A stretch of DNA of 64,000 nucleotides, taken from assembly GCA_947303945.1 (NCBI GenBank), contig CAMYZS010000002.1, forward strand, positions 1 to 64,000. The letters are read 5' to 3'. Below, piece after piece: positions 25,367 to 34,283 of this stretch (its first letter is position 1; the number at the start of each line of letters is the position of its first letter). Origin of the DNA: an uncultured Candidatus Saccharibacteria bacterium. Lineage in GTDB: Bacteria; Patescibacteriota; Saccharimonadia; Saccharimonadales; Saccharimonadaceae. The position numbers were made by a program, and so were the translations under genes. The notes under the pieces are model-generated. The model was not told the DNA's origin and searched no databases. It saw nothing but the letters and a program-made list of their open reading frames with translations.

Positions 25367-27334
25367 ATGAGTTTGTTGGGTGATATTTTTAAGAAGCCAA
25401 AGGCCGATGCTATCTATGAAGTAAAGTCTCCAAATGGTCAGCTTGATTGCGTTTTTGTACTTGACCATGGTCAGATTTCTTATTTTGTTAAAAAAAATGA
25501 TAAAGTTGTTTTGCGTAAATCTCGTCTAGGTCTAATTTTGAGAGATATGACACCGATGGCGGACAATTTTGCAGTCATTCGTGCTTATACGCGCACGGTT
25601 GATGAGACGTGGAAGGCGGAATGGGGTGAACAACGCATTATTCGCAATAACTATAATGAGACTGCAATTTATCTAGAGGAATACGAGAATCCGAATCGTT
25701 TATTAACTTTGCGTTTTCGTGTTTACGATGATGGCTTTGCGTTTCGTTATGAGATTCCGGCGCAGCCGAAAATGAAGAATATGGTGGTAGAGGACGAGCT
25801 TACGGAGTTCTCGGTTGATACTAATTCGCGTTCCTGGAGTATACCGGCTTACCAGCCAGACCGTTATGAATATGACTATGTCGAACATCCAGTTTATACT
25901 TTGACTGATTCAGTACATACGCCGTTGACGATTCAATCAACCTCGGGCCACTATTTAGCAATTCATGAAGCAGCGTTATATAACTATGGCGCAATGACCC
26001 TGAAGCTAAATGGCGCTTCATTAAAAGCAGATGTTACTCCGCTTTCGGACGGGATGCGTGCATACGTAGAGCTTCCCTTCTCGACACCCTGGCGCATGGT
26101 GATTGTCGGTAATAATGCGCTTGATTTGATTACTTCTCGTATGATGCTTAATCTGAATGACCCGCCACGCGATGACTTTTCGTGGGTTGAACCAACTAAA
26201 TTCCTTGGCATCTGGTGGGCGATGTATGTCGGAGAATGGACTTGGGCGCCAGGCGAACGTCATGGTGCTACGACGGAGCATGCAATGCAGTACATTGATT
26301 CTTGCAAGAATCTAGGTATCCCTGGTCTTTTGATTGAAGGTTGGAATGATGGTTGGGAGGGAGATTGGCTTGAAAACGGTGTCAACAATAAGTTCATGGA
26401 GGCGACGCCAGATTTTGATATGCAAGTGGTTTCAGATTATGGACGTGCTAATGGTGTCGAACTGGTCGGACACCATGAGACGGTTGGCTATATTGATAAT
26501 TACGAACAGCAGCTAGAGGACTCATATAAGTACTTAAAAAAGTATGGCATCCGCTACGTAAAATCTGGTTATGCTGGATCCAAAATGACAATTAATGGTC
26601 GGCGCGAGTTTCACCATTCACAGTTGGGCGTTTTGCATTATCAACGTGCGCTCGAATTAGCGGCGAAATATCATATTATGCTCGACGTGCATGAGCCGAT
26701 TAAATCGACTGGCATTGAGCGGACGTGGCCAAACTTAATGACGCGTGAGGGGGCTCGCGGTCAGGAATACGAGGGTGGCGCACTTTCGCCGTCACATGCT
26801 TGCCACTTGCCATTTACGCGCCTGTTGGCTGGCGGTATGGATTATACGCCGGGTATTTTAGATGTTGGCAACTTTGCAAAACGTATCGCTTCGACCGTTG
26901 CGCGTCAGCTAGCATATTATATTGTCATTTATTCTTCGATGCAGATGGCTTCGGATCGCCCGCAAATTTATGAAAATCAATATCCAGATCTATTTGAGTT
27001 TATCCGTGAGGTACCATTGCGTTGGGAGCGTACATTACCATTGCTTGGTGATATTGGTAAATACTATGTGGTTGCGCGCCAAGTTTGGGAGTCTGACGAT
27101 TGGTATGTTGGCGGCGTCACAAATGAAGAGGGGCGACGTGTGGAGCTTTATATTGATTTTCTTGAGCCAGCCGTTAATTATATCGCAACAGTTTATCGTG
27201 ATTCCGAAGATGCACATTATCGCGACCATCAGTTAGGCTATGTGATTGAAGAAAAAATCATTCGTAATGGAGACCGCATGGAAATGTATATTGCTCCTGG
27301 TGGCGGTTTTGCGATGAGATTACATAAACAATAA
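25367..27334 (+). CDS. Glycoside hydrolase family 97-like enzyme
   Basis: 655 residues, the normal GH97 length. The N-terminal beta-sandwich includes SPNGQLDCVFVLDHG ... LGLILRD and WSIPAYQPDRYEYDY. The TIM barrel begins at FLGIWWAMYVGEWTWAP and has LLIEGWNDGWEGDW. GH97 enzymes cleave alpha-glucosidic or alpha-galactosidic bonds. In the segment that carries the nucleophilic Asp in retaining members, this protein has YVKSGYAG followed by RREFHHSQ, and MTREGARGQEYEG later. That resembles inverting SusB-type alpha-glucosidases, which use Glu bases. There is no signal peptide, unusual for a family mostly exported in Bacteroidota, so a cytoplasmic alpha-glucan or oligosaccharide substrate is implied. 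Start ATG 25367 with GGGAAG upstream. Confidence 0.85.
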   Translation: MSLLGDIFKKPKADAIYEVKSPNGQLDCVFVLDHGQISYFVKKNDKVVLRKSRLGLILRDMTPMADNFAVIRAYTRTVDETWKAEWGEQRIIRNNYNETAIYLEEYENPNRLLTLRFRVYDDGFAFRYEIPAQPKMKNMVVEDELTEFSVDTNSRSWSIPAYQPDRYEYDYVEHPVYTLTDSVHTPLTIQSTSGHYLAIHEAALYNYGAMTLKLNGASLKADVTPLSDGMRAYVELPFSTPWRMVIVGNNALDLITSRMMLNLNDPPRDDFSWVEPTKFLGIWWAMYVGEWTWAPGERHGATTEHAMQYIDSCKNLGIPGLLIEGWNDGWEGDWLENGVNNKFMEATPDFDMQVVSDYGRANGVELVGHHETVGYIDNYEQQLEDSYKYLKKYGIRYVKSGYAGSKMTINGRREFHHSQLGVLHYQRALELAAKYHIMLDVHEPIKSTGIERTWPNLMTREGARGQEYEGGALSPSHACHLPFTRLLAGGMDYTPGILDVGNFAKRIASTVARQLAYYIVIYSSMQMASDRPQIYENQYPDLFEFIREVPLRWERTLPLLGDIGKYYVVARQVWESDDWYVGGVTNEEGRRVELYIDFLEPAVNYIATVYRDSEDAHYRDHQLGYVIEEKIIRNGDRMEMYIAPGGGFAMRLHKQ

Positions 27335-27352
27335 TAATCGTACAAGACTCGA

Positions 27353-27709
27353 TTAGCGATTCAGAACAAGCGAGATGGTCGTGTCGTAACCAAAACGAGC
27401 GCGAACTTCATAGCCGATTTCGTGCAATGCATACTTCTCTTCTGTGGTGAGGGTGCGGCGACCAGAGTTCTTGACGGAAATACGTATAATCTGTGAGTCG
27501 TTTGCTTCGGCGAGAGTGATTTTGTCGCCAGGACCACAATTCTTAAGAGCGCGCTTGATTTCAGAGTTTAAAAATTCATTTGTGCGTTTGACTTCGCGAA
27601 TGTTGACGGTCAAATCCTGAATATCTAGATTAACGGAGATTTTGCGTTTTTCGCATTTGGCGAGTAAATCTTGGTAATGCGGGCCAATAATATCAATGAA
27701 ATGTGGCAT
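27353..27709 (-). CDS. Small degenerate HATPase-like (histidine-kinase ATPase fold) protein
   Basis: 118 residues. NSEIKRALKNCGPGDKITLAE ... IIRISVKNSGRRTL ... EIGYEVRARFGYDTTISLVL follows the order of an N-box helix, a strand, a G1-like loop and the final sheet of GHKL ATPases. The key D-x-G-x-G and N-box Asn/Asp pair are not intact, so ATP binding is doubtful. No histidine or sensor domain. The ATG overlaps the stop of the ADP-ribosylglycohydrolase gene (TAATG at 27709), so it is translated with it. It could be an anti-sigma-like or regulatory partner; this is inference. Confidence 0.45.
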   Translation of the reverse strand: MPHFIDIIGPHYQDLLAKCEKRKISVNLDIQDLTVNIREVKRTNEFLNSEIKRALKNCGPGDKITLAEANDSQIIRISVKNSGRRTLTTEEKYALHEIGYEVRARFGYDTTISLVLNR

Positions 27710-28818
27710 TAGTTATATTCCTTCGCTGGTTTTCGGTGAAGATATTTAGTAATCCATGGATCGCTGTCGTCTGGTACGTCGAGGGTACCGAATGGAACGC
27801 CGCTATCGAGATCGTCGGCGAGCTCAAGTAGTAAATCTTTCTGCTCGATATGGTCAATATAATACGACGGAATAGCCTTGATGCCGAGGCGAGCGCCCAC
27901 GATATTTCCAGCGAGGATGCCAGTGGAATCGCTATCGCCATCGTGATTGACTGATGCGATAACGGCATCGGCGAAATCGTCTTGATGGCGCATACAACAA
28001 TAAACTGCAATGGCGACCGCTTCTTCGGCAACCCAGCCTTTGCCAAGCTCTTTAATATTGGCGAGATCGTGTGCATTATTACGAGATAATTGAAAAGCCT
28101 TGCGCATGATATTGGTGAAATCTTGTTGGTATTGGCGATGGAAATTCTTGGTGGCAAATTGGTTAGTGTACTCGAAAGCGATGTGGAGTTGCCCGTTGAA
28201 CTGATGTGCGGTATCGTGAATAATCTCGTAGATTAGGCCGGCCATAAAGGCGGTAGAAATAATGCCAAGTGGATGTCCGTGGGTCAAAGCGGCGGATTTG
28301 GCGCCCAATTCGATAGCTTCGGTGAGGTCGTTTTTAAAGATGCCAACAGGCGCAACGCGCATCGTACAGCCACAGCCTTTACTCTGATTAATTGGTTCTT
28401 TGATAGTTGGCACATTATTGCCGTCGAAACCTTCTAAGGCATTTAGACACGTGAAGCCTGGCGCGCGACGATGGCGCATGGCTGGAACTTTATCGATCCA
28501 AGAAACACCGTTCTCTACTGGCGGAAGTCCTTGCTGAGTATAATACCAGTCGCGATATGCGAGGAGGATACTGACGTCCGGAGTTGGCGCGATGCCTCTT
28601 ATGACGCCGCGAGTGTTACCCCACAAGAGGCCATTGATAGTGAATAACATCATTTGGGTATCATCGGAAAAGATGCCGTAATCGTCTTCGAAGGTGGTGT
28701 ATTCGCGTTCTTTGATACCGCTAGTAAATTCGCATTGATAACCAAGAGCATCGCCAATAGCGCCGCCCAAAATGCAACCTTCGATGCGATCCTTTTTTTC
28801 AATATTAGAAGTATCCAT
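27709..28818 (-). CDS. ADP-ribosylglycohydrolase (DraG/ARH family)
   Basis: 369 residues, the usual length. Dinuclear-metal enzyme family that removes ADP-ribose from modified targets. Features: GCILGGAIGDALGYQ at the N-terminus, FSDDTQMML (metal-binding Asp/Asp/Thr), LTHGHPLGI, and the C-terminal HDGDSDSTGILAGNIVGARLG with the second metal site. No signal peptide. Leaderless start: TATAAT (minus strand, 28826-28831) 7 nt before ATG. It is coupled to the downstream HATPase-like gene by TAATG. No ADP-ribosyltransferase is visible in the window. Confidence 0.93.
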   Translation of the reverse strand: MDTSNIEKKDRIEGCILGGAIGDALGYQCEFTSGIKEREYTTFEDDYGIFSDDTQMMLFTINGLLWGNTRGVIRGIAPTPDVSILLAYRDWYYTQQGLPPVENGVSWIDKVPAMRHRRAPGFTCLNALEGFDGNNVPTIKEPINQSKGCGCTMRVAPVGIFKNDLTEAIELGAKSAALTHGHPLGIISTAFMAGLIYEIIHDTAHQFNGQLHIAFEYTNQFATKNFHRQYQQDFTNIMRKAFQLSRNNAHDLANIKELGKGWVAEEAVAIAVYCCMRHQDDFADAVIASVNHDGDSDSTGILAGNIVGARLGIKAIPSYYIDHIEQKDLLLELADDLDSGVPFGTLDVPDDSDPWITKYLHRKPAKEYN

Positions 28819-28841
28819 TAAAGGTATTATAACACTAATGT

Positions 28842-29387
28842 TTAAACGCCAGGCGAGAAGGTTTTGAGGAGCTTACGGTGGCGTTTGTAGCTGGGGTCAT
28901 GCTCGGCAACTTCGGCCCAAAATTCTGGAGAATGGTCCATATGGTTAATATGGGCTAGCTCGTGCAGAATAACATAGTCGCGCAGCGGCTCAGGGACTTT
29001 CATGAGGCCGATATTTAGCGAGATGGTGCCGGAAGAAGAGCGGCTACCCCAGCGGGTATTGGCGTGCGAGAGACGTAAGCTGGAATACTTGTAGCCATAT
29101 TTTTTGGCCCAAAAATCAAGACGATACGGCAAGTATTCTTTAGCCTTTTTGGCGAGAATTTTCTTTTGTGCATCGCGAGCGCGCTGAGTAGAAGGGTCTT
29201 TGATTGGAAGGCTATCGCGGATTTGTTTACGCGAAGCGTTGAGCCATCGTTTAGCGAGAAATATGGTAGTATGTTTTGGTCCAGAAATAGTAAGTTTTCC
29301 GGAAGTCGAAACGGAAAACTTTGGATTGATCGACCAAGCGCTTCTGCGAATTATAACTTCGCCGAATTCTGAATCAATAAATGTCAT
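28842..29387 (-). CDS. YgjP-like (DUF45/WLM-type) zinc metallopeptidase
   Basis: 181 residues. The C-terminal half has RLSHANTRWGSRSSSGTISLNIGLM and the zinc motif HELAHINHMDHSPEFW, with HExxH plus a downstream His, typical of the YgjP/DUF45 group related to SprT/WLM peptidases. The N-terminal half has the usual strand-rich start followed by the basic FLAKRWLNASRKQIRD helix. Cytoplasmic. Biochemical role of bacterial YgjP is unclear; homologues are phosphohydrolase- or protease-like. It starts 3 nt after the stop of the P-loop kinase gene, so the two are cotranscribed. Confidence 0.85.
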   Translation of the reverse strand: MTFIDSEFGEVIIRRSAWSINPKFSVSTSGKLTISGPKHTTIFLAKRWLNASRKQIRDSLPIKDPSTQRARDAQKKILAKKAKEYLPYRLDFWAKKYGYKYSSLRLSHANTRWGSRSSSGTISLNIGLMKVPEPLRDYVILHELAHINHMDHSPEFWAEVAEHDPSYKRHRKLLKTFSPGV

Positions 29388-29390
29388 TTA

Positions 29391-29888
29391 TTATTTGTCA
29401 TGTTTGCGTTCGGATAAGCTAGCGAGGACGCTCTTGCACTGAGTCTGGAAGGTGTGTTTGCCGGAGATAACCAATGGTTGTTCAAGCTCAGATGGGGCCT
29501 CAATCTTTTTATATCGTTCAGCCAATGCGGTTTTGGCATCTTCTAGCTTTTTGTACTTGTGACGCATGCGGTGCTTAATTGCATTAAGATCGGTTTGTAT
29601 CCAGACTAGAACAGGACGATAGCCGGCTCTAAGCAGAAGCTCTTTGACTTCTTTGCGTTGCTTTTCGGTATCGAGCCCGCCTTCTAGGACTAAGGTTTGT
29701 TTGCATTTAGTCAGCTGCTGAATCAGTACCAGGGCGAGTTTACGGGTAAGTTTATGTTCTTCGTGAAGCTTGGAAAGGTTTAAAAATGGTGCATTAAAAC
29801 GCGCACTAAATTGTTCCGCAAAGGTGGTCTTGCCGCTCATTGGCGCACCGAAAACCAAGATGGCATAAGGTTTCAACTTCCCATTCAT
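29391..29888 (-). CDS. P-loop kinase-like protein (AAA_33 type)
   Basis: 165 residues. Walker A is GAPMSGKTTFAEQF near residue 15. A second strand QTLVLEGGLDTEKQRKEV corresponds to the Walker B/lid region, and VWIQTDLNAIKHRMRHKYKKL is the Arg-rich lid found in small-molecule or polynucleotide kinases. Substrate unknown. A TAAACT -10-like box lies 6 nt before the ATG (predicted leaderless). It overlaps the operon with the YgjP-like gene. Confidence 0.75.
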   Translation of the reverse strand: MNGKLKPYAILVFGAPMSGKTTFAEQFSARFNAPFLNLSKLHEEHKLTRKLALVLIQQLTKCKQTLVLEGGLDTEKQRKEVKELLLRAGYRPVLVWIQTDLNAIKHRMRHKYKKLEDAKTALAERYKKIEAPSELEQPLVISGKHTFQTQCKSVLASLSERKHDK

Positions 29889-29902
29889 AAGATTAGTTTA
29901 CT

Positions 29903-30622
29903 CTATACGGATTTATTTCGCAAATTTTTTGGGACTTTTAGCGATAGTGGCATAGTTGAGCTATTTGCAATTAATACCTGAGACGGATAGTAAAAGAGCC
30001 AAACCCAAAATTCTAGTACGGGAATAACTGTTGTCGTAATGAGTCCTCCTAACGATAGAAAACGTATCGTGACGCAAATATCGCAGCAGACGAAGGAAGC
30101 GAATCCATAATAGGCGCAGCGGGCTTTAAAATCGGATTTGTGGTGTTGAAAATGGTTAGCGGCCAGGTAGAAGTTGCTAAGCAAGATAGCGGTATAAATG
30201 ATGGCAATAGCATAGATTGGAATGCAGCCTTGAATAATCGCGATAGCGAAGACAAATGAGGCGATTGCTACCCAGGCGAAGATATATTCAAGGCGAGCTT
30301 TGCAAAGTCTAAGGAAATGCATAAGTTGTGCAAGGCTGAAAATATAGACACCGGCGACGGTCCAGCTAGTCCAAATCAGGATTGTATCTGCTATAAAAGT
30401 AAATAACAGAGCTAAAATTAACATTAAGTCGGAGTGATATTTAGTAAAAACATAAACGACGCAGAGAAAAATGCCTATATATTTAAGCAGGCTTGTTACA
30501 GGCCAGCCTGGGAAAGCAATATCTAGAAATATGAAGCTAAGGTAAATAGATATCCAAATAATTAGCCAATTTACATCTAAGTAAGGAATTTGTTTGATGT
30601 TTGTCCACCAGGCTTTTAGCAT
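29903..30622 (-). CDS. YhhN/lysoplasmalogenase-like eight-helix membrane protein, tentative
   Basis: 239 residues with about seven or eight helices. The pattern SLLKYIGIFLCV ... LALLFTFIADTILIW ... VAGVYIFSLAQLMHFLRL recalls the YhhN family (lysoplasmalogenase), which has conserved Asp residues in helix starts and a GxxxFxxxH element. The second conserved Asp may be in FASFVCCDICVTIRFL. Match is moderate. The predicted leaderless start has TAAACT 8 nt before the ATG. An unrelated polytopic protein is possible. Confidence 0.5.
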   Translation of the reverse strand: MLKAWWTNIKQIPYLDVNWLIIWISIYLSFIFLDIAFPGWPVTSLLKYIGIFLCVVYVFTKYHSDLMLILALLFTFIADTILIWTSWTVAGVYIFSLAQLMHFLRLCKARLEYIFAWVAIASFVFAIAIIQGCIPIYAIAIIYTAILLSNFYLAANHFQHHKSDFKARCAYYGFASFVCCDICVTIRFLSLGGLITTTVIPVLEFWVWLFYYPSQVLIANSSTMPLSLKVPKNLRNKSV

Positions 30623-30636
30623 ACACTTTTAGTTTA

Positions 30637-31344
30637 TTAACCATTAATTATTTTACGCGGGTTGTCTTCGAGGAGCTGTTTGAGCTCGTCGTCGGAGTAA
30701 TATCGGCGGAGTTTGGCGCGTGCTTTAGAGATTTCAGAAAAATCGCGAACATGATGCGTGTCGGTGCCGAAACAAAAGATGAGTTGATCTTTGGCGAGTT
30801 TTTTAAGTATCTTTTTAGAGTGGCGCCCATATTGGCCTACTATACTGCCGAGATTACATTGTAAAAGAATTCCCTGTTCTGTGAGGTTGTAGATCTCCTT
30901 ATAATTATTCTGATAAGAGCGATAGCGTTCTGGATGCGCTAAAATAACTTGCCAGCCAGCATATTGAAGACTAATAAGGATATCCTCGAAATCGTCAAAT
31001 TCGCCACTCATCGGTAGCTCGACTAAAATATATTTACTGTCCGCAAGAGAGCTGATTTTGCTGGCGGAAAGAAGCTTAGCGATGTCTCGGTCGATATAGA
31101 TTTCGTTACCGATATGAAGCGTGATGCCAATGTTGGCTTCGTCGGCGAGCGCTTGGAGTTTGCGATAGAGTCGTAGATTAGCGTTACGCGGACTGACGTA
31201 GGAGGAGGTGGCGACATAGTGGGGCGTCAAAATTAAGTCGGAGATATCTTGACTAGCTAGTCCTCTCAAAATATTAAGTGAATCGCTAAAAGTTTTAGCT
31301 CCGTCATCAATGCCCGGTAATACATGTGAGTGAGTATCGATCAT
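30637..31344 (-). CDS. PHP-type protein-tyrosine phosphatase (CpsB/YwqE/CapC family)
   Basis: About 235 residues. Metal-dependent phosphatase that dephosphorylates the BY-kinase of polysaccharide export. MIDTHSHVLPGIDDGAKT gives the first metal-binding His pair, DLILTPHYVAT the second, GNEIYIDR follows, LAHPERYRSY and FGTDTHH complete the PHP site. The ATG at 31344 aligns with the family start; a TTG at 31353 overlaps the stop of the BY-kinase gene and is an alternative. Being directly downstream of its presumed substrate kinase is the classical arrangement. Confidence 0.9.
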   Translation of the reverse strand: MIDTHSHVLPGIDDGAKTFSDSLNILRGLASQDISDLILTPHYVATSSYVSPRNANLRLYRKLQALADEANIGITLHIGNEIYIDRDIAKLLSASKISSLADSKYILVELPMSGEFDDFEDILISLQYAGWQVILAHPERYRSYQNNYKEIYNLTEQGILLQCNLGSIVGQYGRHSKKILKKLAKDQLIFCFGTDTHHVRDFSEISKARAKLRRYYSDDELKQLLEDNPRKIING

Positions 31345-31349
31345 TTGAA

Positions 31350-32723
31350 TCAATGGCTATGACTACGCTCGCCATCTCCGTAATAGCCATAGTAGCTAGC
31401 ATCTTTCTTGCTGACATTATTCATGACGACGCCAGCAATTGGGGCGCTGACTTTTTGGAGCATTTCTTTAGTGCTTTCAAGGGCGCTCTTTGCTGTGCTA
31501 GAGTCTCTTGTGACGATGAGGACTTCGTCGACGATTGTAGACATAATGACGGAGTCTGTAACGCCGTTGCAGGGTGCGCCGTCGAATATGATGATATCGA
31601 ACTTAGTCTTAAGCTTTTCGATGAGAATGCGGTTTTTCTTAGAGCCAAGTAGCTCGCTTGGATTAGGTGGGTAGGCGCCGCGTGTGATCATGTAGAGATT
31701 ACTAATACCTGTGCGTTGAATATATTTGCCATATTTTGTAATATCGTCAGCTAAGAGATTACTGAGACCTAGTGTATTTGGTAGGCGGAAAACTCGATGG
31801 AGGCGGCCTTTGCGAAGGTCGCAGTCAACGATTAGCACTTTTTTGCCACTTTGAGCAAAGCTGATTGCTAAATTAGAACTAACGAAGCTTTTACCTTCGC
31901 TAGCAACGGAGCTAGTTATGAGGATGGTTTTGAAGCCACTATCGACGCTACTGAATTGCAAATTAGTACGAAGTGCCTTGATGCTTTCGCTGACGGCGGA
32001 CTTTGGGTATTTTTGCACCATGAGCTCGTCAACTTCGCGCCCCTTGCGTGCTTTAATATTGGATTTAATAATCTTACCAGCGATAGGTAGGCCAATTTTC
32101 TTTTCTAAGTCTTCGCCATATTTCACACTATCGTCGAAGTAGAAAATGACGAAGGCGATAGCTAATACGCCAAAGATAGCAACGGCAGCTGCTATAGCAA
32201 TGTCGCGTTTAAGCGTGTTATTGCTAGGTTCACTGGGGAGTTGGGCGACTTCGTATGGTTTAACATTATCGATACCGGTGATGTCGGTGATTTCTTTTGA
32301 GAATATTGTCGTGGTGGTGTCGGCAATCTTTTGAGCGTTTTCAGCACTTGGGTCGGTCACAGTAATCTTAAGTACCTGTGTATCTGTAACATTGGTCACA
32401 TTGACATTTTTAGCAAGGTCGTCGGCCGAATAATCTAAATGGAGTTTGTCGATAACCTGTTGGAGTACAAGGCGGCTTTTGACAAATTCAGAATAAGTTG
32501 TAGCAAGCTTTTGATTGGCGCTGACGTCATTGAGGGTCGCACTCGAGTTGTTGCTAGCGTTGTCTTGCATGAGTAAGACTTTGGTATAAGTACTATAAAG
32601 TGGGGTTTTGATTTGGGTGTCATAAAAGAACGTGACGCCAATTGCTAAGATGGTGACGATAACGATTGCGGGGATGAATTTTATGAGATAATTAAGAAAA
32701 TCTTTAAGATCAATTTCTTCCAT
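31350..32723 (-). CDS. Wzc-like chain-length regulator with BY-kinase domain
   Basis: 457 residues. Fused Wzz-type domain and tyrosine autokinase controlling polysaccharide length and export. TM1 lies near 14-31, an extracytoplasmic helical domain follows, and TM2 lies near 176-196. The cytoplasmic kinase has Walker A (ITSSVASEGKSFV), Walker A' (LIVDCDLRKG) and Walker B (DIIIFDGAPCNG). The C-terminus is Tyr-rich (SYYGYYGDGE), the autophosphorylated cluster. Single-chain architecture is like that of Gram-negative Wzc and some CPR; Firmicutes usually split it into two proteins. TATAAT lies 10 nt upstream of ATG. Confidence 0.93.
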   Translation of the reverse strand: MEEIDLKDFLNYLIKFIPAIVIVTILAIGVTFFYDTQIKTPLYSTYTKVLLMQDNASNNSSATLNDVSANQKLATTYSEFVKSRLVLQQVIDKLHLDYSADDLAKNVNVTNVTDTQVLKITVTDPSAENAQKIADTTTTIFSKEITDITGIDNVKPYEVAQLPSEPSNNTLKRDIAIAAAVAIFGVLAIAFVIFYFDDSVKYGEDLEKKIGLPIAGKIIKSNIKARKGREVDELMVQKYPKSAVSESIKALRTNLQFSSVDSGFKTILITSSVASEGKSFVSSNLAISFAQSGKKVLIVDCDLRKGRLHRVFRLPNTLGLSNLLADDITKYGKYIQRTGISNLYMITRGAYPPNPSELLGSKKNRILIEKLKTKFDIIIFDGAPCNGVTDSVIMSTIVDEVLIVTRDSSTAKSALESTKEMLQKVSAPIAGVVMNNVSKKDASYYGYYGDGERSHSH

Positions 32724-32813
32724 AGTGTTTATAATTATATCATTTTTAGAGAGTCTAGGACAAGCGTTTTCGAGATGACGCTAACCTAAACGGGTTATTA
32801 TGGCTTTTGGCGA

Positions 32814-34283
32814 TTATTCTTTTGTCGCGGTTAGATAAGACGAAATTTTTTCTTGAGCGTTTTTGATTGTGGCTGGGTCTGGTTGCATGACGTAAAGCAG
32901 CCGTGAGCCCATAGAATAGGTAGGCTGCATATCACCACGACCGTCGAGCGAAATGCTCTCGATTTTCCAGGAGCGTAATTCGCCTAGCTGATAGCGAGCA
33001 AAAGAGGTGATTTCGTCGTAAGTGAGAGAGGTCTCGAAAGAGCCTTGGGCGGCTTCGAGAATTTTAGAGTAACGTACTAGATAGTGTGGGTCGGATATTT
33101 TTTGAACCAAAGCAGTTATTATTTGCTGTTGGTTTTGGCCGCGATGACGATCGCCAGAGCTGTACGAGTAGCGTTCGCGCGCGTAGACTAAGGCGCATTC
33201 GGAATTGAGATGTTGAGTGCCCTCTTTAATATTACAATTACCGCGTTTAAAAGATGAATCGGAGACAATATCGACACCATCTACTGCATCAACGACATTG
33301 AGGAGGGTAGTAAAACCAACTTTAGCGGTATAGTTAATTTTTATATTGAGCAAGTCTTGAACGGTATTCTTGCTCATATTAATACCGTAGACACCGGCAT
33401 GAGTGAGTTTATCCTTGACGCCACTAGTGCCATGGAGCTGAACGTAATAGTCGCGCGGAATTGAGACGAGTAGCATTTTGAAAGTACGCGGATTAATGAC
33501 GGCAAGAATATTAACATCGCTACGGGCAGTTTCGGAAATGTTGCCACGGGAGTCGGATCCGGAAATATACAATATAAACGGTTCAGCAGTAATATTGACG
33601 GATTGGCGTTCGTCGGGGGCATCCGTGCGAACTTCGAATTCAAATATTTTTTGAGTATCTTCGATAAATGTAGTATCAGCTTCTTGGAGAAAATCGAGGT
33701 AGCTTTGGTTAATTACAACAGCGGCGACATTGAAGTCGTAGATGGCGGCAACCATGGAGCCGATTTCTTCATAATCTTTCTCTTTGTAGTTTACGGTATT
33801 TTTGAGGGTATTCTTGGTGTTTTCGAGATTTGGATTAGTACTGATGAAGCCGATATGCTGGCGAGAAAGTTGCGAGATTTCTTTATAGTTTCCATTTTTG
33901 AGGACGCGAACTTGGTAGATTTGAGTTTCATAGTGTGTGCCAGTCATACTTTCAACAAAAGTAATGGTTTGACGAGCGTATTTGAAGCCAAGTAGGCTAC
34001 CAGTGGTAACTATAATTGATAAAACAACGCAAATTATGCGTGTGGCGCGACTAGCTTTACTGCTAACTATAAGTTTGTAGCCGTTCAGGAGCAGTAGCCC
34101 TATTAAGGTTAGAGTGACTAGCCAAAATTGCCACGTTTGGAGAAGATTGAGACGATTAAGGGAGTGTAGAAGCAGCCCGCTCATGAAAGCCTGGATGATA
34201 ATTAGGATGATATATATAATGCGAAGTTTTGAAGAAGATTTATGTTGCTCTTTTTTTTCTTTCGCTTCCCTATTTTTGGTCAT
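32814..34283 (-). CDS. LytR-CpsA-Psr family phosphotransferase
   Basis: 489 residues. LCP enzymes attach undecaprenyl-linked glycans to peptidoglycan. The N-terminus has three predicted helices and a basic cytoplasmic tail. The catalytic domain shows YISGSDSRGNISETARSDVNILAVINP, SIPRDYYVQLHG, DKLTHAGVYG and later Arg-rich VYARERYSYSSGDRHRGQNQQ. These carry the conserved Asp/Arg residues that bind the pyrophosphate. It sits within the envelope glycan cluster, downstream of licD (4-nt overlap), and fits as its ligase. Confidence 0.93.
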   Translation of the reverse strand: MTKNREAKEKKEQHKSSSKLRIIYIILIIIQAFMSGLLLHSLNRLNLLQTWQFWLVTLTLIGLLLLNGYKLIVSSKASRATRIICVVLSIIVTTGSLLGFKYARQTITFVESMTGTHYETQIYQVRVLKNGNYKEISQLSRQHIGFISTNPNLENTKNTLKNTVNYKEKDYEEIGSMVAAIYDFNVAAVVINQSYLDFLQEADTTFIEDTQKIFEFEVRTDAPDERQSVNITAEPFILYISGSDSRGNISETARSDVNILAVINPRTFKMLLVSIPRDYYVQLHGTSGVKDKLTHAGVYGINMSKNTVQDLLNIKINYTAKVGFTTLLNVVDAVDGVDIVSDSSFKRGNCNIKEGTQHLNSECALVYARERYSYSSGDRHRGQNQQQIITALVQKISDPHYLVRYSKILEAAQGSFETSLTYDEITSFARYQLGELRSWKIESISLDGRGDMQPTYSMGSRLLYVMQPDPATIKNAQEKISSYLTATKE

